From Betaproteobacteria bacterium (lineage in GTDB: Bacteria > Pseudomonadota > Gammaproteobacteria > Burkholderiales > Usitatibacteraceae): a DNA stretch of 64,000 nucleotides. The position numbers and the translations under genes are program-made. Every line of letters begins with the position of its first letter. Position 1 is the stretch's first letter. The notes under the pieces are model-generated. The model was not told the DNA's origin. It was given only the letters and a program-made list of their open reading frames with translations, and searched no databases. Positions 25,813-34,375 of the stretch are shown in pieces. The DNA is taken from positions 186,001-250,000 of the forward strand of contig JADKJR010000007.1 of NCBI GenBank assembly GCA_016720925.1, given 5' to 3'.

Positions 25813-26530
25813 TTTCCACGCGCCAATTGGATCCGGACTGCCGCAAGTCTATCAATTCTGCCAGGCGCTGCACGAAGTCCCGGCGCGGAATCGGTCTCGC
25901 GCCGAAACTCGCCAGGTGCCGCGTCTGTTGCTGGCAATCGATTAGCTCAAAACCGTCGCGCCGGAGCTTGTCCACCAGCGCAACCAATGCAACCTTCGAG
26001 GCGTCGGTCGCGCGGGTGAACATCGATTCGCCGAAAAACATGCGGCCCAGCGCAATGCCATAGAGCCCCCCGATCAGTTCACCGCCGTTCACGGCGCCGG
26101 TTTCGCTATTCGTATCTCCCGGCAGCCAGCTCTCGACCGAATGTGCAATGCCCAACGCGTGCAGGCGAATGTAGGCTTCCTGCATTTCCTTGACGATCCA
26201 GGTTCCGCCTTCCGGACCGCGTGGCGCGGCACATCCCGCAATGACGTCGGCGAACGCGGTATCGAAGCGCGTCTCGAATTTTTCTGATTTCACCGTTTTG
26301 GCAAGTGACTTCGAGATCTTGAACTCAGCAGGGAAGAGCACCATGCGCGGGTCCGGGCTCCACCACAAAATGGGTTGATCGTCGGAAAACCAAGGAAAAA
26401 TGCCGCGCGAATAGGCGTCAATAATGGTGGCAGGCTCAAGATCGCCACCTGCACAAAGCAGTCCGTTGGGTTCTATGCGTGCGAGTGCCGTATCGGGAAA
26501 ACCGTTGGCGGGATTGAGCCACGGAATCAT
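25799..26530 (-). CDS. aat: Leucyl/phenylalanyl-tRNA--protein transferase
   Basis: The 243-residue enzyme adds Leu or Phe to N-terminal Lys or Arg. Conserved blocks include WWSPDPRMVLFP, GTWIVKEMQEAY, GGELIGGLYGIALG and FFGESMF. It is upstream of and overlapping bpt; together they cover basic and acidic N termini. No oddities were seen. Confidence 0.94.
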   Translation of the reverse strand: MIPWLNPANGFPDTALARIEPNGLLCAGGDLEPATIIDAYSRGIFPWFSDDQPILWWSPDPRMVLFPAEFKISKSLAKTVKSEKFETRFDTAFADVIAGCAAPRGPEGGTWIVKEMQEAYIRLHALGIAHSVESWLPGDTNSETGAVNGGELIGGLYGIALGRMFFGESMFTRATDASKVALVALVDKLRRDGFELIDCQQQTRHLASFGARPIPRRDFVQRLAELIDLRQSGSNWRVENVKT

Positions 26531-26591
26531 CGTCGAGTCGCCTGCCTTTGAATCCGGCAGAATCCAATCGCCATCGAGCTGGGAAAGATTT

Positions 26592-27353
26592 TCAGCATTG
26601 CGCCGTTTGTGTTGAGTAGTTCACAAGATCCAGAAGTTTGGTCGTACCGGCAACGGCATCCTTTGCCCGATCGCCCATTTCCATCGAAAGCTTAAAATCG
26701 TATTTTAGAAAAAACTCGTTGAACTTCTCGCCGCCAAATGTTCCGACCGCAAAAATTTCATCGGTCGCGGCATCGTGTTCCAACAGAATGGCCGCGAGCG
26801 GTTGAGGCGCGGGTCCACTGACGACTTTTGCGCCGGCGAACGGGTCGTACACGCTCTTGTCTGAGCAACAGGTGATGACCTTGCCGCGGGAACTCGCCTT
26901 ACTCGGGCTGGCGCGAAAGCCGATGAAGCTCACCTGCCGGGTTGGATACGCCAGCTTGTGCGCGCAGATAGCGGAATAGGCGACTATCGTCCTGTTGGAA
27001 CCAACGCCGCCCGGCCAGTCGTAGACATTGCCGGCTTCGGTCTTCAGGCTCACCGTATCGGCTACCGGCCCGTCAAGATTCAACAGGAAGCAAGGCGTCG
27101 ATGCGTAAGGATAGTGGAAGACATAGTTGTAATTGGCTTTGAGTGATTTCGCCTTGATCGCTTTGCCGTCGGCATCGACCAACTTTGCGCGCGCGTATTT
27201 GCGCACAGTGAGTGAACTTGAGGAGTTTGCGGAGGCGCCCTTGGCCCCTGACTTGGCAGCGTCCTGCGCATAAGCACACGCCACCGGACCTGAAGCATGC
27301 GCGGTCACACTGGCAACACAAATTCCGATGAACTTGCGGCGCGCCTGCTCCAT
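26592..27353 (-). CDS. Tat-exported Rieske-like [2Fe-2S] protein with an altered second motif
   Basis: The 253-residue protein starts with a twin-arginine signal (ARRKFIGICVAS). Residues 130-132 read C-A-H, the first half of a Rieske site. The second half at about 162-166 is CCSDK followed by SVYDP, where a Rieske protein would have C-x2-H. The surrounding fold (VSGPAPQPLAAILL, like the Rieske proline loop) still fits. It could bind a cluster with non-standard ligands or have lost it. It lies 3 bp after moeA on the minus strand. A periplasmic electron-transfer role is likely; the partner is unknown. Confidence 0.65.
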   Translation of the reverse strand: MEQARRKFIGICVASVTAHASGPVACAYAQDAAKSGAKGASANSSSSLTVRKYARAKLVDADGKAIKAKSLKANYNYVFHYPYASTPCFLLNLDGPVADTVSLKTEAGNVYDWPGGVGSNRTIVAYSAICAHKLAYPTRQVSFIGFRASPSKASSRGKVITCCSDKSVYDPFAGAKVVSGPAPQPLAAILLEHDAATDEIFAVGTFGGEKFNEFFLKYDFKLSMEMGDRAKDAVAGTTKLLDLVNYSTQTAQC

Positions 27354-27356
27354 GCC

Positions 27357-28625
27357 CTAAATCACGCCTTCCAGTATTTGCACATCCACCGTCGCGCCCG
27401 CGTCGACGTTGCCGACATGATCGTGCAGCATGATGAAGCAATTGGCGTCCGACATTGATTTCAGGATGCCCGATCCCTGTTCCCCCGTCGTTCTAACGTT
27501 GAACTCACCATTTTCGAGATACAGCACGCCGCGCTGAAACTCGGTCCGGCCCGGCGCCTTCCTGATGGGTGAGGTACAGATTGCTTTCAACAGCGGTTGC
27601 ACGGGCAATGGATTCACACCCTGCAAAATGAGCAACGCATCACGGACGAACTGATAGAACGTCACCATTACCGATACGGGATTCCCCGGCAGACCGAAAA
27701 AATGTGCGTTGCCAATTTTCCCGTAAGCGAGTGGCCGTCCAGGCTTCATCGCGATTTTCCAGAACACGACTTCACCGAGTTTGGCGAGCAACGATTTGAC
27801 GAAATCCGCTTCGCCCACCGACACACCACCGGAGGTGATAACCACATCGCCGATTGCGCTGGCATCGTGAAATGCCTGCTCCAGCAATGCCGGATCGTCG
27901 CGAATCACGCCCATGTCGATGACTTCGCAGCCCATGCGCGCCAGCATGCCGTGCAGCGTATAGCGGTTGCTGTCGTAAATTTGCCCTTCGGCGAGCGGAC
28001 TGCCAATCGATACCAGTTCGTCGCCGGTTGAAAAGAACACCACCCGCAATGGCCGATAGACGCCAATTTCCCCGATGCCGAGCGAAGCGAGCAATCCAAG
28101 TTCCGCGGGACGGACAGTACGGCCCTTTGCCAGCGCCACCGCACCAGCTTTCAGGTCCTCACCTGCGTAGCGTACGTGTTGCCCCTGTTTCACACCGGGG
28201 TCGAAAACAATTGACTTTCCGTCTGCTTTCGCCTTCTCCTGCATGACGACCGCATCGCAACCTTCGGGCACCACGCCGCCAGTAAAGATGCGCACGCATT
28301 CGCCTTTGCCAACGGTCTTTCCAAACGGGACCCCCGCGAAACTCGCGCCGACCTCTTTGATCGCGGCCGATGGATTCCCGGCAATATCCTGGTAACGAAG
28401 CGCCCAGCCATCCATCGCCGAGTTGATATGCGAGGGCACATTGACCGGGGAAATGATGTCTTCGGCCAGCACGCGGCCGAGGCTGCTGCGGATGGGCATA
28501 CGCGCCACGCCGGTGACCGGCGAGAGAAACGCATGGATGAATTCGCGCGCCTTGGCCACCGGCATTGAATTCGGATCATAGTCGTCGGCGCAGGAGGCTT
28601 CGGCAATGGTGAGTGGTTTGTTCAT
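27357..28625 (-). CDS. moeA: Molybdopterin molybdenumtransferase MoeA
   Basis: The 422-residue enzyme inserts molybdate into molybdopterin-AMP. Domains in order: the linker domain with NSAMDGWALR, the MoaB/MogA-like domain with TSGGVSVGEADF, and the C-terminal beta-barrel with GLPGNPVSVMVTF just before it. It is part of the minus-strand molybdenum cofactor block, and its product would serve the formate dehydrogenase encoded nearby. Confidence 0.94.
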   Translation of the reverse strand: MNKPLTIAEASCADDYDPNSMPVAKAREFIHAFLSPVTGVARMPIRSSLGRVLAEDIISPVNVPSHINSAMDGWALRYQDIAGNPSAAIKEVGASFAGVPFGKTVGKGECVRIFTGGVVPEGCDAVVMQEKAKADGKSIVFDPGVKQGQHVRYAGEDLKAGAVALAKGRTVRPAELGLLASLGIGEIGVYRPLRVVFFSTGDELVSIGSPLAEGQIYDSNRYTLHGMLARMGCEVIDMGVIRDDPALLEQAFHDASAIGDVVITSGGVSVGEADFVKSLLAKLGEVVFWKIAMKPGRPLAYGKIGNAHFFGLPGNPVSVMVTFYQFVRDALLILQGVNPLPVQPLLKAICTSPIRKAPGRTEFQRGVLYLENGEFNVRTTGEQGSGILKSMSDANCFIMLHDHVGNVDAGATVDVQILEGVI

Positions 28626-28649
28626 TGGTCCAGTGTATCCATTTTCGAT

Positions 28650-29222
28650 CTACGCGAAATTGAGCGGAATGGTTTTATCGATCGTGATTGTACCGTCTTG
28701 ATGCAGCGTCACGATCGCGAGCTCTTTCAACACACAACGCCATTCGCCTCGTACTTCCTGTGCCGCAATATCGTGCATGACCTGATACGTGGCGCCGGAC
28801 GGATTACCGGTGGCACGACCGAGCGTGACGTGAGGGACGTACGAAATGTCGTCGCGCAGGTATGCCTTGAGAATGCCGCGATACAGTTTGTCGTGAAGCG
28901 CAACGATTGCATCGGCGCGATCGCGCAGCATCAGGAAAACAAATTCGTCGAGAATGCCTTCAACATCACGAAAACTTACCGGCAGCGAGGGCCAGTTGCC
29001 AATGATGCGGCGGATGTGAGAGGCCAATTGCGTGATGGTGAGATTGGTGGGAAAGGGGTAGACCAGCGTCACATGTGCCGGGAGGTCATCCGCCATCGGA
29101 TCGAACCGGCGCCGGAAAGGCTCGATGGGCGCGTCCATCGGAAACGGCGGAAACCAAACGATCGCGCGCCGCGGCAACGGCGGACGGAGCGCGAGTTTGC
29201 GGACGTTGCGTTTACCCGCCAT
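28650..29222 (-). CDS. 2'-5' RNA ligase / 2H phosphoesterase family protein
   Basis: The 190-residue protein has the two tandem H-x-T motifs of the 2H superfamily, AHVTLVYPF and PHVTLGRA, about 80 residues apart. These proteins act on cyclic phosphodiesters or RNA ends. Its substrate cannot be told. It lies between moeA and mobA with small gaps; whether it contributes to the cofactor pathway is unknown. Confidence 0.82.
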   Translation of the reverse strand: MAGKRNVRKLALRPPLPRRAIVWFPPFPMDAPIEPFRRRFDPMADDLPAHVTLVYPFPTNLTITQLASHIRRIIGNWPSLPVSFRDVEGILDEFVFLMLRDRADAIVALHDKLYRGILKAYLRDDISYVPHVTLGRATGNPSGATYQVMHDIAAQEVRGEWRCVLKELAIVTLHQDGTITIDKTIPLNFA

Positions 29223-29238
29223 GACTTGGCCTGCGCGC

Positions 29239-29820
29239 CTAGTGTCGCGACTGCTCGAAGGCGTTCAGCTCGTCGACAGTGTTGATATTCGAAAATGCCG
29301 CTTCTTCGTCATCGAATGGGACTTCCACCACGTGCAGCGTGGCATACCATTTGTCGATCTTGCGCTGGCCGCTTTCCAGAAAGGCCTGCAGATGTGGCGC
29401 GAGACTGGTTTTTGTCAGGCAAAAGACCGGGTGGGGCTGGTCGAAGGTCTTGGCGACGGCAAGATCGGCGTTATCGCGGGCCATGGCTGCCGCCAGTCGC
29501 GCGATCAAATCCAGCGGCAGGAACGGCGAATCGCAAGGGACGGTAGCGATGAGCGGATGGCCGGCATGCGCCATGCCAATCTGCAGCCCCGCGAGTGGTC
29601 CGGCGAAGCCGTCGATGGCATCAGGTATGACACGCGGGCCGAAAGCGGCGTATTCGACGAGGTTGCGATTGGCGTTGATCAGCACGTCATCGACCTGCGG
29701 CGCGAGCCGCTCCAGCACATGTGCGACCATCGGTTTCCCGCGGAAAATCCGCAGCCCCTTGTCGATATTGCCCATCCGGGAACCGCGGCCGCCGGCAAGA
29801 ATAAGGCCGGTGATCTTCAT
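29239..29820 (-). CDS. mobA: Molybdenum cofactor guanylyltransferase
   Basis: The 193-residue nucleotidyltransferase attaches GMP to molybdopterin to make the guanine dinucleotide used by bacterial formate dehydrogenases. The signature LILAGGRGSRMGNIDKGL and the metal site VPCDSPFLP are present. Its start overlaps the fdhD stop by 4 bp. Confidence 0.93.
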   Translation of the reverse strand: MKITGLILAGGRGSRMGNIDKGLRIFRGKPMVAHVLERLAPQVDDVLINANRNLVEYAAFGPRVIPDAIDGFAGPLAGLQIGMAHAGHPLIATVPCDSPFLPLDLIARLAAAMARDNADLAVAKTFDQPHPVFCLTKTSLAPHLQAFLESGQRKIDKWYATLHVVEVPFDDEEAAFSNINTVDELNAFEQSRH

Positions 29821-30662
29821 GCTTTCTCCGGTGCTGGATGGTGAACGGTATCGCGTACCAGCCGCGCGGCGCCCGTGAAAAGCAGGTAATGCTTGTTCAC
29901 CGCGCGCCCGATCATGGTGATGCCGGTTTTCTGCGCGATCTCATACCCCATCTGCGTAAGCCCGGAACGCGAGACCAGGAATGGAATGCCCATCTGCGCA
30001 GCCTTGATCACCATTTCGCTGGTGAGCCGTCCGGTCGTGTAGAAAATCTTGTCGCCGCCGTTGACGCCTTCCAGCCACATCCAGCCGGCGATGGCATCGA
30101 CCGCGTTGTGTCGGCCGACATCTTCGATGAACGTGAGAATCTCCGTACCCGCCGCCAGCGCGCATCCATGCACCGCACCCGCCTGCTTGTAGATCGATTC
30201 ATACACTCGCACATTATTCAGCAGCCCGTACAGCGTTTCTTCCGATAGGCGAACGTCCCCGGGCAGCTTCACATTTTCCAGGTCCGCCATCAGGTCGCCG
30301 AATACCGTGCCTTCGCCGCAGCCCGTGGTCTTGGTGCGCTTGGCCATTTTCTCGTCGAGGTTCTTGAGGCCGCTGCGCGTCACCACCGCGCAGGCATTGA
30401 CTTCCCAATCGACCTGCACCGAGACGATCTCGTCGATCGATTCCAGCAGGCGCTGGTTACGCAAATAGCCGATCACCAGCGCCTCGGGTGCCGCGCCGAG
30501 CGTCATAATGGTGAGGATTTCGCGCTTGTCGACGTAGATCGTCAGCGGATGTTCGCCGGCAATCGGCGTGGGCCGCACGGCGCCGGTCTCGTCAAGGGCA
30601 TCGACGGTAAAGGTGGAGGGGCGGGCAGAACAGGAAAGGAGGGGACGATACGTCATGTTCAA
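29817..30662 (-). CDS. fdhD: Formate dehydrogenase sulfurtransferase FdhD
   Basis: The 281-residue protein transfers sulfur from the cysteine desulfurase to the Mo cofactor of formate dehydrogenase, a step needed for activity. VEDVGRHNAVDAI and the TTGRLTSEMVIKAA block are diagnostic. The usual CxxC-like loop appears as TTGCGEGTVF with a single Cys, a variant I believe is common in this branch. Its presence shows that a Mo/W formate dehydrogenase is expected in the genome, matching the fdh genes at 37-42 kb. ATG 30656 is an alternative start. Confidence 0.92.
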   Translation of the reverse strand: MNMTYRPLLSCSARPSTFTVDALDETGAVRPTPIAGEHPLTIYVDKREILTIMTLGAAPEALVIGYLRNQRLLESIDEIVSVQVDWEVNACAVVTRSGLKNLDEKMAKRTKTTGCGEGTVFGDLMADLENVKLPGDVRLSEETLYGLLNNVRVYESIYKQAGAVHGCALAAGTEILTFIEDVGRHNAVDAIAGWMWLEGVNGGDKIFYTTGRLTSEMVIKAAQMGIPFLVSRSGLTQMGYEIAQKTGITMIGRAVNKHYLLFTGAARLVRDTVHHPAPEKA

Positions 30663-30681
30663 TTCACAAGGATGACAAACT

Positions 30682-30735
30682 CAAGCACTGGTGCGGTTTA
30701 CGGGGCCATAGCGCCCGGAAAGCCGCGTCTATGCT
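30682..30735. repeat. Copy of the REP-like palindromic repeat
   Basis: CAAGCACTGGTGCGG at the left and CCCGGAAAGCCGCG at the right match the arms of the element at 16936-16991, though the pairing is imperfect here. It fills the short gap between fdhD and the DUF2461 gene. Confidence 0.55.
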
Positions 30736-30741
30736 AGGGTT

Positions 30742-31419
30742 TTACTGTCCAAGTACTCCCCGCAACCACACGATCAGCGGATATAGATCCTCGAAGTTTC
30801 CCGCAAGTTCCTTTGCCAGATCTTTCGACTTGTGTTTCTTCATATCGATTTCCAGAAAGCTGAAAAAGTGCCGGTTCTTGATCATGTCCATCATTGGATG
30901 GTCGGCCGGCAAATGCTGATAGCCCTTCGGCGCACGCAGCATGCGGTCTTCTTCCGAGAGCCCACCAAAGGTCGCGAGGAAGCGTTTGTTCTTCAAAAGC
31001 TTCGCCACCGCATCCGGTTCCGCGAGGATTTCGTGGCGAATCTTGTTCAGCGTTTCCGGCTCCGGCATATACACGCCGCCGCCCAAGCCAAGAATGCCCT
31101 CATGATTAATCTGGAAGTAGTAACCCGGCACCGCCTTGTGATCTTTCTTCTCGCCGATCATGGCTGAGAACTGCGTTTTGTACGGCTCTTTGTTGTGGGA
31201 AAAACGCACGTCTCGGTAGATGCGGAACAGCGACTTCTTCGGGTCCACGTGTTCGATGCGTTCATCGAACCTGGCAATGCGCTGGATGATGTCCGCCACC
31301 AGTTCCGTGAACTCCTCGCGCAGGATGTCGTAGTTCGGCTTGTTGTGCAGGAACCACGGACGGTTGTTGTTTTCCGAGAGTTCTTTGAGGAATTGGAGGA
31401 GGGCGGGGATGGAGAGCCG
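30742..31419 (-). pseudogene. DUF2461/TIGR02453 family protein without an intact 5' end
   Basis: The coding frame runs from 31419 down to the stop at 30742 and shows the full family core: LSIPALLQFLKELSENN near the start, WFLHNKPNYD, RDVRFSHNKEPYKT and GGGVYMPEPETL. It is open upstream only to a TGA at 31495-31497, and no ATG, GTG or TTG lies between that stop and the conserved core. The first possible start is a GTG at 31299, which would remove about 40 conserved residues. Directly upstream are two hairpins and an AT-rich gene. The original start was probably cut away by an insertion, or one base is missing. Family function unknown. Confidence 0.7.
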
Positions 31420-31429
31420 GGAATTCGAA

Positions 31430-31480
31430 GGACGCCCATTGAGGGCGTCCGAGCCGGCGAGCGGAGGAGCGCTCGGGCTG
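31430..31480. repeat. Pair of adjacent palindromes at the broken start of the DUF2461 gene
   Basis: GGACGCCC-ATTGA-GGGCGTCC (31430-31450) is a perfect 8-bp hairpin. It is followed at once by a second, imperfect palindrome (about 31451-31480, GAGCCGGCGAGC ... GCGCTCGGGCTG). The pair is unlike the other repeats in the window and looks like a separate short repeat element. It is located exactly where the DUF2461 start codon should be. Confidence 0.6.
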
Positions 31481-31494
31481 ACACTGGTTTTTGA

Positions 31495-31914
31495 TCAAAT
31501 GCCGCTTGCCCATATTTGCCTTTCAGTCCATACATAGCGATACAACGCGAACCAAAGTGGTACGAGAAGTCCAAACATCAGTACTGCAATCGCAATTCCA
31601 AGAGTGGGAGTGATTATTTCAAGAGTTTGCAAGTCTGTATCCCGCCAAGACATATATGCAGAGTAAACGGAGATCGACACGGAGACAGCGAAAACAATTT
31701 TCCAAATCGCGCGGCTTCCAATTTGCCGCGAATACATGTAGCCGTACAGTCCCAGTAGTTCGATACCTGCCAAAAGGGAAGTGCCGACGTCTTCCGCGTT
31801 AAATTCAAGGCCATATTGTGGCAAGAGCGAGGGGAGAAAAGGTATGCAGAATCCTGCAAGCGGCGACAAAATGAACAGAAAAAAATAGACTCGCCAAAAG
31901 ATTGACTGTCGCAC
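31495..31914 (-). CDS. Hypothetical membrane protein, AT-rich
   Basis: The 139-residue protein has four hydrophobic stretches (about residues 5-27, 47-60, 70-90 and 100-125) and no recognised domain. Base composition is visibly more AT-rich than that of moaA and fdhD, and codon choice differs, suggesting recent arrival. It sits 2 bp after moaA and ends inside the disturbed 5' region of the DUF2461 gene. Function unknown. Confidence 0.55.
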   Translation of the reverse strand: MRQSIFWRVYFFLFILSPLAGFCIPFLPSLLPQYGLEFNAEDVGTSLLAGIELLGLYGYMYSRQIGSRAIWKIVFAVSVSISVYSAYMSWRDTDLQTLEIITPTLGIAIAVLMFGLLVPLWFALYRYVWTERQIWASGI

Positions 31915-31916
31915 CG

Positions 31917-33014
31917 CTATCCCCCAATAAAACTCATCTCAACCTTGCGCGCCTTCGCCTCGTCGTTGGTGAGCGCCGTGCGAATCTCCGAATACCGGTC
32001 GGCCCGATGTTGCCAGATCGCCGTCAACGCATCGCGGATCGCGTCATCCGAACTTCCGCCGCGCAACAGCCGCTTCAGGTCGTATCCCTTCTCGGCAAAC
32101 AAACACGTAAAGATTTGACCATCGGTGGAGAGCCGCGCACGTGTGCAGGTTCCGCAGAATGCCTCGGTCACACTGGAGATTACGCCGATCTCACCCGCCC
32201 CGTCCGCATATCGCCATCGCTCGGCCACTTCACCCTGGTAATTCGCATCGACTACCTGTAGTGGAAACGCTTCGCCAATTCGGCGAACGATCTCAGCCGA
32301 GGGAATCACGTCGTCCATGCGCCAGCCATTGGTGGCACCGACATCCATGAATTCGATGAAGCGGACGATGTGCGGCGTGCCGCGAAAGTGCCGCGCCATG
32401 TCAATAATTTCGTGGTCGTTCACGCCACGCTTGACCACCATGTTGATCTTGACAGGGCCGAGGCCTGTGTCCGCTGCCGCGTCGATGGCTTCCAGCACTT
32501 TTGCCACGGGAAAATCCACGTCGTTCATGGCGCGAAAGGTTTTTTCATCGAGCGAATCCAGGCTGACGGTGATGCGTTGCAGGCCGGCATCCTTGAGTGC
32601 ACGCGCCTTGGCTTTCAACGCCGAGCCATTGGTGGTGAGCGCGATATCGATGCCGGGCAGCGCCTCGACTAGCATGGCGATCAATTGCTCGATGCCGCGC
32701 CGCAACAGCGGTTCTCCACCGGTGAGCCGAACTTTTTCTACGCCGAGGCCATGCGCGATTTTGGCGACGCGGACAATTTCCTCGAAGGTCAGCAATTCAT
32801 CGTGCGGCAGGAATTCATGGTTGGCGTCGAATACCTCCTTCGGCATGCAATAGGTGCAGCGAAAGTTACAGCGGTCGGTGACGGAGATGCGCAGATCACG
32901 GATATGGCGTCCGCGCGTGTCGGCGAGCACGCGCGCTTGCGCCGCACCCTGGAGCGCGGGAATGCGCAGGCTGCGAACGTCGGCGATGGGGATGATGGTG
33001 TCGCGGTGGGACAT
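31917..33014 (-). CDS. moaA: GTP 3',8-cyclase
   Basis: The radical-SAM enzyme of about 365 residues catalyses the first step of molybdopterin synthesis. The N-terminal cluster motif CNFRCTYC, the GGEPLLRR block and the C-terminal cluster Cys (CGTCTRARLSTDG ... C) are all present. The C terminus ends FIGG, the essential GG-like tail. I give ATG 33014 (MSHRDT); an ATG at 33029 would add five residues, and neither has a clear ribosome site. It is the most upstream gene of the minus-strand cofactor block. Confidence 0.93.
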   Translation of the reverse strand: MSHRDTIIPIADVRSLRIPALQGAAQARVLADTRGRHIRDLRISVTDRCNFRCTYCMPKEVFDANHEFLPHDELLTFEEIVRVAKIAHGLGVEKVRLTGGEPLLRRGIEQLIAMLVEALPGIDIALTTNGSALKAKARALKDAGLQRITVSLDSLDEKTFRAMNDVDFPVAKVLEAIDAAADTGLGPVKINMVVKRGVNDHEIIDMARHFRGTPHIVRFIEFMDVGATNGWRMDDVIPSAEIVRRIGEAFPLQVVDANYQGEVAERWRYADGAGEIGVISSVTEAFCGTCTRARLSTDGQIFTCLFAEKGYDLKRLLRGGSSDDAIRDALTAIWQHRADRYSEIRTALTNDEAKARKVEMSFIGG

Positions 33015-33071
33015 GGTGATTGCAAGCATAACGCTTTATGGCCGCGCAATTTGCCGTGTAACATTCGCCAC

Positions 33072-33563
33072 ATGGAAAAACCAACCTTTCCGGTTTGCAT
33101 TGTCATGGAACGCATCGCGATCAACAATCGCTGGCAGAGCGAGAAATGGCAATTGGCGGGCGTGTTGCCGGATGATCGCGGCAGCCGCGAGCCACGAATA
33201 CTGCTCGAACGCGAAGGGTTGTTGCAAAAAATTCATCCGGGCTATGCGCTGGTCATTTATCCCGACGAAGGGGAGGGCTATTACCTGAACATCACCTCGC
33301 CTGAGCCGCGCGTATTCGTGACCTGGCGGATGAGCGAGGACGAGTCGGAAGCAATTCCGCACCTGCTGACGCTTTCCTACAACGAGGCGGCGCGCTGGAT
33401 GGACGCGCAGGAGAAGGTTGATAGCGTGGCCATTCCCGAGGATATCTATTCCGAACTGGTGGGATGGGTCCAGACGAACTATCAACCACCCGAGAAGAAG
33501 CAGCGTATCCGGCCAAAGTCGTTTGCGAGCAAGGATGGGCGTTACAAGGATGGAATGTCGTGA
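33072..33563 (+). CDS. DUF3305 domain protein of the formate dehydrogenase cluster
   Basis: The 163-residue protein contains a DUF3305 domain (FPVCIVMERIAINNRWQSEKW ... MLTLSYNEAARWMDAQE type pattern). I chose ATG 33072 because the open frame further upstream reads only over moaA on the other strand. The family accompanies formate dehydrogenase genes in betaproteobacteria, always followed by a DUF3306 protein as here (4-bp overlap). Function unknown; probably a maturation or regulatory helper. Confidence 0.8.
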   Translation: MEKPTFPVCIVMERIAINNRWQSEKWQLAGVLPDDRGSREPRILLEREGLLQKIHPGYALVIYPDEGEGYYLNITSPEPRVFVTWRMSEDESEAIPHLLTLSYNEAARWMDAQEKVDSVAIPEDIYSELVGWVQTNYQPPEKKQRIRPKSFASKDGRYKDGMS

Positions 33564-34174
33564 GCGAAATCGATAAGCCTGCAGAGCCATCATTCTTGAC
33601 GCGCTGGTCGCGCCGCAAGGTGGACGCGGCCGCACAGGACGCGGCAGCTGTTACGCCGGCTATACAGTCAGCGCCATTGCCGGACGTTCACGCATTGCCA
33701 AACACCAGCACTGGAGCGGTCCCTGGCGCGGAAATGGCTGGAAACCCTCTCCCAGAGCCGACTTTACTTGCGGAGCCGGAGGCAAAAGCAGCGCTCCCGT
33801 CGATTGAGAGCCTCACGCACGACGCCGACTTTTCGCCATTCATGGCCAGGGATGTTGATCCGGGCTTGCGAAATCAGGCGATGAAGAAATTGTTCACCAA
33901 TCCGCATTACCAATTTGCGCAGATGGACAAGTTGGACATCTACATTGACGACTACTCCCAGCCCGACCCGATTCCGCTGGAAATGCTGCGACAGATGAAT
34001 CAGGCGAAAGCGTTGTTTCTATTTGAAGATGAAGAAAAAGACTCGCCGCCCCAAGTGGATACGCCAACTGCCGGGTTGGTTGACGCCGCCCCGGTTGTCG
34101 CAGACCCCGCCCGCGCTGGCGCAGCGGAGGCTGGCGCGGACGAGAAATCCGACGCTGAAAATTCCCCTCAATAA
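33560..34174 (+). CDS. DUF3306 domain protein of the formate dehydrogenase cluster
   Basis: The 204-residue protein starts with GTG 33560, overlapping the previous stop. It has the DUF3306 pattern: FLTRWSRRK near the N terminus, a variable Pro/Ala-rich linker, then DFSPFMARDVDPGLRNQAMKKLFTNPHYQ and LDIYIDDYS. The C terminus is low-complexity. It occurs with DUF3305 beside formate dehydrogenase operons. Function unknown. Confidence 0.78.
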   Translation: MSEIDKPAEPSFLTRWSRRKVDAAAQDAAAVTPAIQSAPLPDVHALPNTSTGAVPGAEMAGNPLPEPTLLAEPEAKAALPSIESLTHDADFSPFMARDVDPGLRNQAMKKLFTNPHYQFAQMDKLDIYIDDYSQPDPIPLEMLRQMNQAKALFLFEDEEKDSPPQVDTPTAGLVDAAPVVADPARAGAAEAGADEKSDAENSPQ

Positions 34175-34375
34175 AATGTGGAATTGCGCGAGCGATCGAG
34201 TCGTGGCTGAAGTAAAAACTATCCGTAACCAAATTGTGGCTTTCGGTTATGTACATGCCGCGCAGAATGTGTTTTAGTGCATGCCTGTACGTTTTGTTGC
34301 GTATCGAGCTGAAAATGGCTCAGGAACTGAAAGGCAGACACGAAGTGCTGCCGGCTGAAAATAACGATCGAGGAG

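Noticed and set aside
33700..33740. Copy of the REP-like repeat within the DUF3306 gene
   Set aside because: AGCACTGGAGCGG and CTGGCGCGGAAA resemble the arms, but this is a low-complexity coding linker with no palindrome, so chance similarity is likely.
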